Positions 34,541 to 46,735 of a stretch of 64,000 nt of DNA are shown here, piece by piece. Within the stretch, counting starts at the first letter, position 1. Every line of letters begins with the position of its first letter. The notes under the pieces are model-generated. The model saw only the letters and a list, made by a program, of their open reading frames with translations, was not told where the DNA came from and searched no databases. Source of the DNA: Datisca glomerata (Eukaryota; Streptophyta; Magnoliopsida; Cucurbitales; Datiscaceae); the NCBI GenBank assembly GCA_003255025.1, contig QANY01007889.1, positions 1,577,911-1,641,910 on the forward strand. Reading direction: 5' to 3'. A program made the translations under genes and the position numbers.

Positions 34541-35879
34541 GTTTGCCCTCACTTTTTGAATCTGGAGATAGCGATAGAGTCAGGAAGTATGTTCTAGATG
34601 GAGCCATGAGTTTTTACTCAAGGCTCTGTTTGTGCACTTAATCGAGTGTAAAGCATATGCATTGGGGTCGCCAAGCAGTGGAGTTTGTGTCTAAATATCT
34701 AAGTATTTGATGTCTGTTCAGGATGGCATCTCAGAGCATCTTGCGTTTGAGGCAAACTTTCTTCATATTTGTTAATTTACTCTTGGTAAAAATGTTGTCA
34801 TCTTGATTAATATTGAACTTCTCCATGTAATGATGTACGTGACCATGTTGAAACTTGAATATATGTTGTTCAGGGTCGTGCGAGTTACTTCGAGTAATCA
34901 TCAGATCGAGTTTTTATGATTTTCATCTGGCAGTTAGACGCTTGAGTTGGATTGGTGGTCATCGGAACTAAACTTTTACACATTCGTCTCAACGCATAGT
35001 GAGGACTTGATGTTAGGATTGAATTCATTTGATCTGATGTAGACGATCCGACGGCCAGTTCGTTGGGACTGCTTTTCTGTGAGGTTGACTTGACGTTGTG
35101 ATGTCATTGGGTTTTCTCAAGGATATTTTGAAAAAAAATCATACCTTGCATTCTCATTTTGATCCATGCTTGACCATGAATCCAATACATTACTTTGACA
35201 TCTCATGTCTGAAGGTTGATGATGGAATTATTATACTCCATGGCGTGCATCCTGAAGGGTTTTCTTGCAATCCTGAGTTATTATTCAGAAACTAAGCTGT
35301 GACTGAGAACCGAATGTTTCAATTATTTAGTTGTTGATTCTTTCTCATAACTCAATGTTTGAGTTTTTTTGGTTTGTCTAAGTCATAATTTAGTTGTTTG
35401 AGTCGTCCGTTGCTTTATCTAAAATTTATAGTGATTTTATAGCATAGCTTGGTATAACGAGTGTCTTTGAGCTAGCCTTAAATAAAATTGAGCGGTTCTT
35501 CTCTTAGAGAACAAATGACTTTTGAGTATCTATGAAGTGATGCCCCCATCATTGTGCCCTGAGTTTGACAATATTTTTGAGCTACTGAAGGTCCTTAGCC
35601 AAATGTATCACATCAAGCGGTGAGTTTGTATTTGGTCTTGTTGATGTTCTTCATTTGAAATGAATTGCTTGATCTGCTGAGCTTGTCATTGAATCTATCT
35701 GTGCTTATGTGTTTACGAGTGCAATTCATCAATGCTTTCACTTTCTAGCGGTAGGTTTTGGAACCTTCTTTTCCTTATATTTCAAATTGTGTTTGACTAA
35801 TTCTTGACGGTGAGATCCTTTGGAGTCGTCTTCAGTAGAGTTCTAAGATCCTTTGTGATATGTGAGATGTTGGCTAATC

Positions 35880-37080
35880 ACGATACCATAGTCATCACTG
35901 TGACTTATGTGTCATTTTCATAATTATGATTCTGGGTACCATAGTTATCTAGGTAACTTCGGGTACCTAAATCATCTATGTGACATAGAGTAATATATTC
36001 ATCTGGGTGACTTAAGGTACTTAGTCATCTGTGTGACTAGGAGTACTTAGTCATTTGTGTGACTAGGGGTACTTAGTCATCTGTGTGACTTGGGGTATCA
36101 TAGTCATTTGTGTAACTTCGTGTCCCATAGTCATCTGGGTGACATTGGATATAATAATCATCTGCGTGTCTTTGGATCCAATATAATCTTTTGGGTGACT
36201 TTGTGTACATTAGTCATCTGTGTGACTTGGAGTATCATGAAATATTATAGTGGTCCTTTTACTTTATTTAAGGTCTTTTCTTCTATTTGACTTAGGTAAG
36301 TTATGAGGTCTTGGCGAATGTGACCATTATTAAAGTACTTCATCCCAGCATCTCGTGTACTTAGGTGCCATGAAATATTACCGTGGTCTTTTACCCTAGG
36401 TAGGGTCTTTTTCCAATCATCTTATGTGATAAGGATGCCTCGTTAGGCCGTCGCCTTGGATGAGTTCTTTTTTCCCTTCGTAGGGTCTTTTTCCATATCA
36501 TTTTATGTGATGAGGATGTCTTTTAGCCATGGTCTTGGGTGAGGTCTTTCATACGAGGGATCAATGTCCTCAGGTGCCACAAAATATTATCGTGGTCCTT
36601 TCCTCCTATGCAAGGTCTTTCTCCAATCATCCTTAGTGATAAGAGGCCTCATCTGACTGTGGCCATGGCTGAGGTCTTCCTTCTGAGGGTTCCATGACCT
36701 CGGGCGCCCTATACATGGTCTTTTTTCTCCAGATCATCTCGGGTGATAAGGATGCCTCATGTTAGCTATGGTTTTAGTTGAGGTCATCCATATGAGGTTT
36801 CTATGACCTCGGGTGCCACAAAATATTACCATGGTCTTTTCGCCCTATGTAAGAACTTCTCTTCAGATCATCTCAGGTGATAAAGAGGCCTCGTTAGGTC
36901 ATCGCCTTGGTTGAGGTCTTTCATCCGAGTGTTCTTTGGCCTTGGGTGCCATGACATATTTTCATGGTCATTTTGCCCAATGTATGATCTTTTCTCCAGA
37001 TTATCTCAAGTGATTATGATGCTTCGTTAGGCTGTCGCCTTGGTTGAGGTATTTGTTCTGAGGGTTCTATGACCTCATGC
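35880..37080. repeat. Tandem arrays in copy C (about 28 bp, then about 80 bp units)
   Basis: From 35,880 to 36,235 the TCATCTGTGTGACT unit repeats. From about 36,300 to 37,080 units with GTGATAAGGATGCCTCGTTA, GGTCTTTCATCCGAG and GGGTGCCACRAAATATTACC repeat about eight times, with period 75-100 bp. Copy A has fewer units, so the arrays have expanded or contracted since the copies split. Confidence 0.75.
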
Positions 37081-37084
37081 CTTT

Positions 37085-37395
37085 ATCCATCGTCATCTTC
37101 AATGACATCTTTTGTACTGCCTGATCCCTCATTCTTTTGGAATGATGTCATCTCCTTCATAAAGTCAATGATACTCAATCGTTTATTGCGATCTGTGGTT
37201 TCTATCTGATGCCAAACTCGCTTAACTTTGGAGAAGTCATCCATGAGACTGAGTATCTCGTGCCCCCACTATCACATCCACCAGTTAATCTATTTTTGAA
37301 AAATGGAAGCCGTCCGTTGGGTACACTTTATTCATGTTAGTGAAGTCTATATATAACCTCCATTTTTTGTTCTTCTTCTTTTCTACCATTGTGTT
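37085..37395 (-). pseudogene. Gypsy pol fragment, copy C
   Basis: On -, it reads KNKKWRLYIDFTNMNKVYPT, LVDVIVG and HEILSLMDDFS, then jumps straight to sequence corresponding to RNase H (DFMKEMTSFQKNEGS). The RT has lost more than in copy A. The same join is seen in the copy at 44,530-44,870. Confidence 0.78.
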
Positions 37396-37424
37396 AACTA
37401 GTCAGTTAGGGTAACCTCTTAGGT

Positions 37425-37815
37425 CATAATAAATTATGCTTGATATCTTCTAGTAGCATTTATGTAACCTGTGACTTCTACCTTCTTGATAATTATGTTC
37501 ACTCTCTCATGAGAGCATTTGCGTAATTTGTGGTCTCTTGGTTCTTAATAATTATGCTTGCTCTCTCGTGTGAGCATTTACATCATTTGTGACCTCTCGG
37601 GTCTTGATAATTATGTTTGCTCTCTCATGTGAGCATCTACGTATTTTTTGACCTCTCGGATCTTGATAATTATGTTCGCTCTCTTGTGAGGTCGTTGGCG
37701 AAATCTGTGACCTCTCGGGTCTTGACAATCATACTTGCTCTCTCATGAGAGTATTTGCGTAATCTATGACCTCTCGGGTCCTTGATAATCATGTTTGCTC
37801 TCTCGTGAGAGCATT
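37425..37815. repeat. About 59-bp minisatellite in copy C, about 7 units
   Basis: Same unit as at 31,205 (GGTCTTGATAATTATGTTYG, CTCTCTCGTGAGAGCATTTG). It abuts the pol fragment and is followed by TTTTAACTGCACTTATATATTC, as in the other two copies. Confidence 0.85.
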
Positions 37816-37949
37816 TTTTCTGTTTTAACTGCACTTATATATTCCTGGGGGACTCACACCGCATTTTTTATTTCTAGTTTCTCATCCCTTACGGAGTGGA
37901 CCCTAGCGATCCATAGACCTCATGCTAAGGTGTCGTACACATGATCCGT

Positions 37950-39112
37950 GGAGGAAAGTCAAGTGGATGAGCAAGTATCTCGGCGAGGAAAGAGCACCTG
38001 AGAGGTGCCCATCTGCTGGTATTCTCATTAGCGAAAAAGGATGAGCACAACTAAAAGATTGAATTTAGTGATGCATATATGGTTAGAGTGCAATACCTTT
38101 ATAATGATGCTCTGGTGATCTCCTTGGATGTGGTGAATTGTTTAGTCAAGCGGATGCTAGTGGATCGAGGGAGCTCAGCTGAAATAGTCTTCCTCTCAGC
38201 CCTAAAACAAATGGGAATATACGAGTCACATATGACCAAATGCGACCTAGAGCTCGTCGGATTCAACAATTCAATTACTAGAGCAACTGGGAGCATTTTT
38301 CAGGCGGTGAAAGCAAAACTCATCAATCTGATGATGAAGCTCCTTGTAGTGGATGAAGAATCAACCTACAACGTAATTGTAGGAAGACCGTGGGTGCACG
38401 CAATGAAGGCAATACCCCATCCTTCCATCAGAAGATAAAAGTTCAGACCCTAGAGAAAATAATGGAAATATGCGGAGACCAAGCAGTGGCTAGGAGTTGT
38501 TATATTACTAGCTTCAAGCAAAAGTCAGAGCAATAGCAACTAAAGGGACAGAGTTAGACCTTGGACCACCCATTGAAGAAATGGTGGAGGTCTCGATTCC
38601 TCCATCAGACACCAAGATGGTCATGAGCATAGGCACGGACCGAAGAGATCTGATAAGAAGTGAGCTTGTCACTTTTCGTAAAGCAAATTGGCAGAATTTT
38701 TCTTGGAATATATCTGACATGCCCAAAATTGATCCATCTATGATTTCGCATAAATTGGAGGTAGATCAGAATCACAAGCCAGTTAGACAGAAGATGAGAA
38801 AGTTTGTCTAAGGCATAAATAAAGTCGTCAACGAGGAGGTGCAAAGGCTACTGGATGCGGGTTTTATCAAGGAGGTACACTACCCTGATTGGCTGGCTAA
38901 TGTGGTGGTGGTCAAGAAAAATGAAGGAAAGTGGAAGGTCTGTATAGTCTTCACTGACCTAAACAAAGCATGCCCAAAGGATAGCTTCCCTATTTTGAAA
39001 ATCGATCAGCTGGTGGACGCGACAGCAGGGCACGAGATGCTTAGTCTTATGGATGCTTTCTTCGGGTACAATTAGATACTCATGCACCCCTAGGATCAAG
39101 AAAAGGCGTCAT
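37950..39112 (+). pseudogene. Gypsy (Tat-like) protease and RT start on +, truncated by copia
   Basis: Protease region: IEFSDAYMV, VQYLYNDALVISLDV and MLVDRGSSAEIVF, where the catalytic D(T/N/S)G triad reads DRG, then YNVIVGRPW. After a broken linker the RT begins with FIKEVHYPDWLANVVVVKKN, GKWKVCIVFTDLNKACPKDS and DATAGHEMLSLMDAF. At about 39,112, just after the residues corresponding to QEKASF, the sequence switches in one step to a copia gag. The orientation is opposite to gypsy copies A and C. Confidence 0.85.
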
Positions 39113-42100
39113 TTGTCCAAACTTTTGAGTCACTCAATCTTAGAATGACCAAAGAGGGTAAGACAAATGTTGTTGAGCAAAAACCTTCTTCCACTGTTAA
39201 AAGTAACAAGAGGAAGAAGATCAATGGTAGGGGCAAAAGTAAGAACAAGAAAGGGAACAAAGCCAAGACATCGCCAAAAGCCAAGAAGAACAAGAAAGAC
39301 AACAAGCCCAAAGGAAAATGTTTCCATTGTTGGGTTGAAGGTCATTGGAAGAGAAACTGTAACAAGTAGTTCTCTAAGCTGAAGAAGAATGGTAAATATA
39401 ATTTACTTGTACTTGAAGCTTGCTTAGTGGAATATGATTTGTCATCCTAAATACTTGATGAGGCCACTAACCATGTATGTTCTTCTTTACGGATGCTTGA
39501 TTCGTTAAGGGAGCTGGCTGATGAGGAGGTCATTTTGAGAGTTGACAATTGTGCGCTCGTGTCAGCCAAAGCATTAGAGAAAATCTGTTAACTATTTAGA
39601 TATAATTATTTAGTTTTGAACGATGTTTATTATATTCCTGGATTTTTGAGAAATTTGATTTCTCTCATTTTTGTAAAAACAATTATTCAAATTTTCTTTT
39701 ATTAATAAAGAATTTATTATTTCTAAGAATGGATTCGATATTTGTCATGCAAAGTTATAAACGGACTGCATATGATTAAACTGACTGAATGCACGTTAAA
39801 TAATTCTAAACTATTTAAAGTAGCAAAACCTAAAAGTAACAAACGACAAAGAGTTTCTCACGATAATGATAACAAATATCTTTGGCATCATAGGTTGAGA
39901 CATATTAATCTAGATAGGTTAAACATGTTAACAAAGCATAATGATTTGAGAGAGTTAAAAGTTGGAACTCTTCCTGTTTGTGAATCCTGTCTAGAAGGTA
40001 AAATGACCAAGAGACATTTCATAGGAAATGGCCAAAGAGCCAAGGAACCACTTTAGCTAGTATATAGTGATGTATGTGGAGCGATCAATCTACAAGCTAG
40101 AGGTGAGTATGAGTATTTCATTACTTTTATTGACGATTACTCAAGATATGGTTATACTTATTTAATGCAAAGAAAGTCTAAATTTTTTTGAAAGTTTAAA
40201 GACTTCAAAGCTGAAACTGAAAATCGATTAGGCAAATCATTGAAAACCATCGACCCGACCGAGGCGGTGAGGATTTAGAATTCAAGGATTATTTGTTGGA
40301 GTGTGGAATCCTATCCCAACTCACAACACCTAGAACACCATAGCAAAATGGTGTTGCAGAGAGGAGAAACCAAACCTTATTGGATATGGTTAGGTTGATG
40401 TTAAGTTACTCATCACTATCACTTACATTTGGGGGATATGCACTACAGACGTCAACTTACATTTTGAACGTAGTGCCCTCTAAGTCTATAAGTAAGATGT
40501 TTTTAGAGTTATGGAATGACTCCAAACCTAGTTTACGTCATTTCCACTCATATTCTTAGACCAAAGATTGAAAAGTTAAACTCAAGGTCTGAGGTATGCA
40601 TATTCGTAGGCTATGCTCTAGAGACTAGAGGTGGATACTTTTATAGTCACAATGATGAAAAGGTGTTTGTGTCGACAAATGCCACTTTCCTTGAACACGA
40701 TGCCATGAACCAGGAAATGGAATCTATGTATTGCAATTCTACTAGGAACTTGTAGATCCACCTGAAGATGTCAGACCCATTGGATATAAATGGATTTTCA
40801 AGAAGAAAGGAGATGCAGATGGGACAGTAGAGACTTTCAAGGCATGGTTAGTAGCCAATAGCCATACACAAATAGAGGGATTCAATTATGAAGAGACATT
40901 CTCCCATGTGGCATGCTAAAATTCATTCACATCCTTTTGTCCATAGCCGCTAGTTTTGACTATGAAATATGGGAAATTGACGTCAAGACAGCTTTTCTGA
41001 ATGGCTCAATTGAAGAAAGCATCTATATGATGCAACCGAAGGAGTCGTTCAAAAGGGGTAAGATCAGAAAGTATGCAAGTTGCTTAAATCCATTTATGGA
41101 TTAAATCAAGCATCTAGATCTTGGTATCTTACCTTTGATGAGATTATAAAGTCTAATGGCTTCGAGCAAAATGTTGATGAAGCCTGTGTTTATAAATATA
41201 TCAAAGATAAGATAATGATTTTCTTAGTTCTTTATGTAGATGATATTCTACTCATTGGGAATGATGTAGAAACTCTGTTAAAGGTAAATAAGTGGTTAAC
41301 TGAGAAATTTCAAATGAAATATTTGAGAGAAGCGAGCTATGTTTTGGGAATTCAAATCCTAAGGGATAGAAAGACAAACTCTTGGAACTTTCTCAGGCAT
41401 CTTATATTGATAAGGTGCTGGAGAGATTCTCTATGGAGAATTTCAAGAAAGGTCAACTACCAACTAGACATGGAATTATCCTCTCCAAGGAACAATGTCC
41501 TAAGACACCTTAGGAGGTAGAGGATATGAGAAAGGTTCCCTATACTTCAACAGTTGGAAGTCTCATGTATGCCATGTTATGTACAAGACTAGAGATCTGT
41601 TACACGGTGGGAATTGTCAATTGTTATCAATCAAATCTAGGTTTGGAACATTGGATTGTAGTAAAGCACATTCTCAAGTATCTTAGGAGAACGAGAAATT
41701 ATATGCTTGTTTATTCAGGTGGAGACCTGAACCCCACTTGATATAGTGATTTTAATTTTCAATCAGACAAAGATAGTCGAAAGTCGACATCTGGATCAAT
41801 ATTCACCCTAGGTAGATGAGTTGTAGTATGGAGAAGTATTAAACAATCCAGCTTTACAGATTTCACTATGAAAGCCGAATATATAGCGGTTTGTGAAGTT
41901 GCAAAAGAAGTGGTATGGCTCAGAAACTTCTATATTGATCCTAACTGTGACAACAGTGGGGTGGTAGCGAATTCCAAGGAACCGAGGAGGCACAAGAGGG
42001 GTGAACACATAGAGAGGAAATATAATATTGTAAGAGAGATCATGCATCGGGGATGTGACTGTTATGAAGATAGAGTCAGAACAGAACCTGGCTGTCATTT

Positions 42101-42180
42101 TATAAAGACACTTCCTGCGAAGTCATTTGAGGGCCACGTGCGTAACATGGGATTGAGAGAAATGCCACATTTACTTTAGG
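39113..42180 (+). mobile_element. Ty1/copia internal region, 5'-truncated (Tork-like)
   Basis: It starts inside gag (Lys-rich region, then knuckle CFHCWVEGHWKRNC at about 39,318-39,360). The protease is LDEATNHVCSSL (usual DSGATNHVCSS, so the catalytic DSG is lost). Integrase shows LWHHRLRHINLDRLN, PVCESCLEG, YSDVCGAINL and FIDDYSRYGYTYLM. RT shows EIDVKTAFLNGSIEE and YVDDILLIGND (active site intact). RNase H shows KAEYIAVCEVAKEVVW. It ends FEGHVRNMGLREMPHLL at 42,177. Many frameshifts make it inactive. The 5' LTR, primer site and first half of gag are missing. Confidence 0.9.
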
Positions 42181-42193
42181 GCAAGTGGAAGAT

Positions 42194-44353
42194 TGTTGGG
42201 GGTTATGTCCTTAAAGCATGTGTATTGACATTTTGATATGAAATTTAATGAGGCTTACAATTTTCTCATAATTGTTCTTTTAAATTATTGTTGAATAATT
42301 TATATAAATCTCTGAAAATTCCATATTCATTAATGAGATTACGATCTTGTATTAGTACGTGATGATTAAGATTATAGATAATGAATAAAATTATTAGCAA
42401 CATATTAAGGTATGAAATCTTTAATGGATGATTGCTAGTACGGTTCACTAAATATTATGTGATCTAGATCTGGATAATTGATGTCGATAGACATCTTAGT
42501 GAAAATACTTTATATAATGAGATTATGTATGACCGGACCGATGTGAATTAATATCTTTATCAGCGTGCCGTTTATCATAAACATTTAATACACATCAATT
42601 CGATGATCATATGTAGATCAGTCTGAATCTTGAGTAGTCATGAACTCCTATGCATGTTTACTGGATCTTTTGATTCACTCGTTAAGGTTTGTTTGTAAAA
42701 CATGTTAGTGACTTTTGTTTTGAACATTCAGTGATATGGATGGCTGGAAACATGATCTTACAAGATTTAAAATTCAAGTTTTTCTAACGGATAACATATT
42801 GGGTCTGTTAAGTGTTAATTGTGGAACTGAATGGTTATTGAGCTCAAAATTATAATAAGATTATAAATTAGTTATTCACTAGTAGATTAATGGTACTTAA
42901 TGATCAATAGATAATTAGAAAGATAAAATGATAATTTTGACCAGTTCTAATTTACGAATCAATAATTGAAGGACATAACTACGTGAAATGATTATATCAG
43001 TGGACTATATGATAATACTCTGTAAATACAATATGTAATCTCTAAGAGTGCAATTCCATATTTATAGTGGAGCAGTAATGGAGTTAATGAATAAGATTAT
43101 TTAATTAATAATCTGGTTTATTAGAGCTTAGGATTATAGATCCATGGTCTCCAAGTCACTTTTATGCCATGCAGTTTAGAGTGTGAATATTTCAGGACAT
43201 GAGAAAATGACTAACTTGCAAATGAGATTTTATTCTAGGACAAGTACATAATTATGAGATAATTATGTATGATTAATTAATGAAAAATTAATTAATTGAA
43301 TTATTTATACATATTAATATTATTTTTCAAATTAATATATATATAAATAATTATCAATTATTTTTCAAATTATCGATAAGTGAGACAAAATATCTAATTT
43401 ATGAAATTAGATAATGAAATTATTGTTAGAAAATAATTTGGATCAATTAAATCTGTTATTTGTGAAATAACAGATAATTTAGTTGATAGAGATAATCAAA
43501 TATGTTAATTTTAAATTAATTAATATCTAGATATTTAATCTGATTAAAATAAATGTTTAATACGTAGTAATTATCACGTGTCAATCACTGATTGGGTATC
43601 ATGGATTGACATGGACTATTGTAGTGCAACGTGACACTGTAGTTGTGCACAATAGCAGTGGGTCCCACTATAATTCATAATTTTTTCATTAAATATTATT
43701 TTAACTATCCAAAATATCTGATACGTCATTATCAAGAAAATATACATATATTATTATGATGGTCTCGGATAATATATCGATCAATCAGTTGAATCAGAGA
43801 ATCAGTTCATCAATCAAGAGTTGAGAGAAGAACACAATTTCTCAAAGAGTGATTTTTCTACGATTACGAGTTAATAAAAATCTTTAAAAGTATCATCATA
43901 ACGTTTTTTTAGAGAATCGTCTCACAAAAAAGTCATTCTTAGTAAAATCTCTAGATCTCATGTGTTGAGTATATCTAGAGATAGAAAAGTGTCTTCGTTA
44001 TATTCTACGTGCCCACACATGTCCTACTACGCTGATGATTGACTTGAACGATCTTAGTGTGGATTTCAGAGTCTGCTGATCGTTGGAACGATTTCGTGAG
44101 AACAGAGAATCGATTGTTTCACGAGGACGCTTGATTTAGATTACAAGAGGTATATGATTCCTAATATTGTATGTTGTAAATTTAACATACAAATATATAA
44201 CAGATCCTGACTGATTGAAAAAAAGTTTTTTTGGTTATCGTAGCGTTACGCGATTTTATTTTACTAAAAGCTTCGATTTTTTATTAAAAAATTTAATTTT
44301 AAAATGGTCTCGCACCACACGCTTCCGCCGTGCATTAGCTGTGACGACCAACA
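42194..44353 (+). repeat. 3' LTR of the copia element, 2,160 bp
   Basis: A purine-rich tract (GGGCAAGTGGAAGA) ends immediately before TGTTGGGGGTTATGTCC. The other end is GTGACGACCAACA, giving matched ends TGTTGG / CCAACA. The following ATAAG would be the target duplication, but the matching 5' flank is lost. Beyond it gypsy sequence resumes, so the copia inserted into a gypsy copy. Confidence 0.88.
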
Positions 44354-44529
44354 ATAAGGAGGCCTCATCTATCTATGGTCTAGGATGAGGTCTTCCATCC
44401 GAGTGTTCTATGACCTTGGGTGCCACGACATATTTTTGTGGTCATTTTGCCCAATGTACAGTCTTTTCTCTAGATCATCTCAAGTGATAAGGATGCCTTG
44501 TTAGGCCGTCACCTTGGTTGAGGTGTTTC

Positions 44530-44870
44530 GTCCGAGGGTTTTATGACCTCATGCCCATCGTGTCATCTTCCATGACATCTTCTGTAATGCATGATCCCTC
44601 ATTCTCTTGGAATGGTGTCATCTCCATCATAAAGCCAATAAGTACTTGAGCGTTGATTGCAATTTGGGGTTCATATCTGATGTTGAAATCACTTAACTTC
44701 AGAGAAGTCATCCATGAGACTGAGCATCTCGTGCCCCCACTATAACATCCACCAATTGATCTATTTTTGAAAAATGGAAGCCGTCCGTTGGACACACTTT
44801 ATTCATGTTAGTGAAGTCTATATATAACCTCCATTTTTCGTTCTTCTTCTTTTCTACCATCGTGTTAGCT
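44530..44870 (-). pseudogene. Gypsy pol fragment, copy E
   Basis: On -, an RT start (DQLVDVIVG-like text, then MDDFS in a shifted frame) joins directly to DFNIRYEPQIAINAQVLIGF and MMEMTPFQENEGS. The join matches copy C and differs from copy A. Confidence 0.78.
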
Positions 44871-44884
44871 AGTCAGTGAGGGTA

Positions 44885-45365
44885 GTGAACCTCTTAGTTC
44901 TTGATAAATTATGCTTGATATCTTCCAGTAGCATTTACGTAACCTTTGACTTCTACGGTTTTAATAATTATGGTCTCTCTCTCTCTCTCTCTCTCTCTCG
45001 TGAGAGCATTTGCGTAATCTGTGATCTCTTGGTTCTTAATAATCATTCTTGCTCTCTCGTGGGAGCATTTCCATCATCTATGACCTCACAGGTCTCGATA
45101 ATTATGTTCGATCTCTCGTGAGAGCGTTTGCATATTTTGTGGCCTCTCAGGTCTTGATAATTATGTTCGCTCTCTTATGGGAGCGTTTTAGTATTTTGTG
45201 ACCACTCGAGTCTTGATAATTATGTTTGCTCTCTCGTTAGAGAGTTTGCATATTTCGTGATCTCTCTAGTCTTGATAATTATGTTTGCTCTCTCGTGAGA
45301 GCTTTTGCATATTTCATGACCTCTCGGGTCTTGATAATTATGTTTGCTCTCTCGTGGGAGCGTTT
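44885..45365. repeat. About 59-bp minisatellite in copy E, about 8 units, with a (TC)n run
   Basis: Same unit as the arrays at 31,205 and 37,425. A CT dinucleotide run of about 14 repeats (44,971-44,999) has grown out of the CTCTCTCGTG core of one unit. Confidence 0.87.
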
Positions 45366-46077
45366 TAACTGCATTTGTATATTCTTAGGGAATTTGCATT
45401 GTATTTCTATTTCTAGTTTCTTATCCCCTACTGAGCAGACCGAAACAATTTATAGACCAAAACGATTTATAGACCTGGTGTTGCGGTATCATTATGATAT
45501 AATTAAGAGATTATGAGACTTTATATTATGTCCTAGGATCTCGTTGCTTATAATGACTTCATGCTTGATATCATACTAAATTAAAGTTCTTCAAAAAATA
45601 TTCTTGAAAAGAATAGTAAATTTGAGCATAAAAAATAAATAACGTACCTAAAAAATTTAATGGAGATCATCGATGAGACTCTTGATTTTAAGAGAATAAA
45701 AATCTAAAATAATGTAGATCTGAGCTTTATGGTCTGCGTCCGAATCTTTAAACTTTCTCTTTTCCAAGATACTAAATAATATTTATTGTATTATTTTCTT
45801 CAAAATTTTAATGGAGATCATTGATGTGACTCGCGATTTTAATGGAATAACAAATTTGGAAATGCTGATCGGAGTTGTGTGGTCTGCGTCCCGATTTTGA
45901 AGGACACTCATGTCTGAGATATTAAATAATATTGATGTAAATAGTTACATTATTCTCCTAACATTAATAACACATTAAATAGTATAATTTAATTAAAGAC
46001 AATTTTGCAATTTAATCACATTAAAATGAATAATAAGCAAATAAAATGCTTAATAATAAAAATGAGAGAGATTGCAT

Positions 46078-46375
46078 GGGTATCAGTGCATACCTCTGAC
46101 ACTTGACCCCTTTTGCTACATACTCTGCCGCGTCAACATCCATACTAGGCCAAAAGTATACCATCATGCGAGCTCTCTTGCTCAATGATCCCCCTCCTGA
46201 GTGGTTGCCACATTGTCCTTCGTGTAGTTCAACCATCACATACTGAGCTTCCGCCAGATGGAGACATCTTAAATATGGTCAAGTGTATGATCTTCGATAT
46301 AAGACTTCGTTCAAGACTGAATACCTTGCAGCTTGGATCTCTACGGAGTACTCCTTAAACTTGGTCTTCAATTCG
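46078..46375 (-). pseudogene. Gypsy integrase zinc-binding domain fragment
   Basis: On -, FKEYSVEIQAARYSVLNEVL and YRRSYT lead into MVELHEGQCGNHSGG, YFWPSMDVDAAEYV and KCQRYALIP, the H2C2 integrase N-terminal domain of Tat-like gypsy elements. The first Cys of the usual KCxxCQ pair reads Gly. The catalytic core is absent; sequence beyond 46,078 switches to copy E leader-like DNA. Confidence 0.85.
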
Positions 46376-46667
46376 TTACTTTATACAAACAATGAGAGCA
46401 CCTGATTTGGAGGAGATAATCTCAGAAATGTCCTCATTCCTTCATTATAAATAGATGGTGACCTCTCACAAAAACGGTATGCATTCTTTCAACCCTCGGT
46501 AATACAATTCTAAATACACCTGATTGACATGAGCATTAGAGTGCATTAGGTTGGGCAGTACACTGGTGTCGAGATAATTCTTCGTCGTTTCATTGTTTTA
46601 CAGATTAGTGAGTTCATCGGGTGACGCGTGGTAATTTGATTCGACGGTAGATTTCGAGCATCCATAA
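46376..46667 (+). repeat. LTR end (R-U5 part) of a gypsy element
   Basis: It contains a candidate TATA box (TATAAATAG near 46,445) and ends GAGCATCCATA just before a primer site. An inverted counterpart lies at 48,740-48,949 (GCATACCGTTTTTGTGAG in both). The 5' end of the LTR is not found: the minus-strand integrase fragment abuts it. Confidence 0.6.
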
Positions 46668-46687
46668 TTTGGCGCCGTCTGTGGGGA
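46668..46687 (+). promoter_or_regulatory. Gypsy primer-binding site
   Basis: TTTGGCGCCGTCTGTGGGGA immediately follows the LTR end and precedes gag by about 50 bp. TGGCGCCGT is the start of the complement of plant tRNA-Asp 3' ends, so tRNA-Asp priming is inferred. Confidence 0.75.
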
Positions 46688-46735
46688 AGTTGAAGATCTT
46701 CCTTGAAGCTAAACAAAATCGAATTTGCTATCGCA

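Larger units (their letters stand above)
34541..37945 (-). mobile_element. Gypsy (Tat-like) internal region, copy C, non-autonomous
   Basis: It is collinear with copy A (3' non-coding region, both tandem arrays, pol fragment, 59-bp minisatellite) but with a longer 80-bp array. It ends near 37,945, where an oppositely oriented gypsy protease fragment begins. No gag, integrase or intact RT is present. Confidence 0.65.
44354..46075 (-). mobile_element. Gypsy (Tat-like) internal fragment, copy E
   Basis: It is collinear with 36,870-37,945 of copy C: an 80-bp-array remnant, pol fragment, 59-bp minisatellite and leader-like sequence. At 45,640-45,930 a segment containing GGTCTGCGTCC is itself duplicated. 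It lacks the LTR side, having been interrupted by the copia insertion. Confidence 0.7.

Noticed and set aside
39096..39382. Alternative open frames across the copia gag Lys-rich region
   Set aside because: Only the frame with the CCHC knuckle makes sense; the others arise from the AAG-rich coding sequence.
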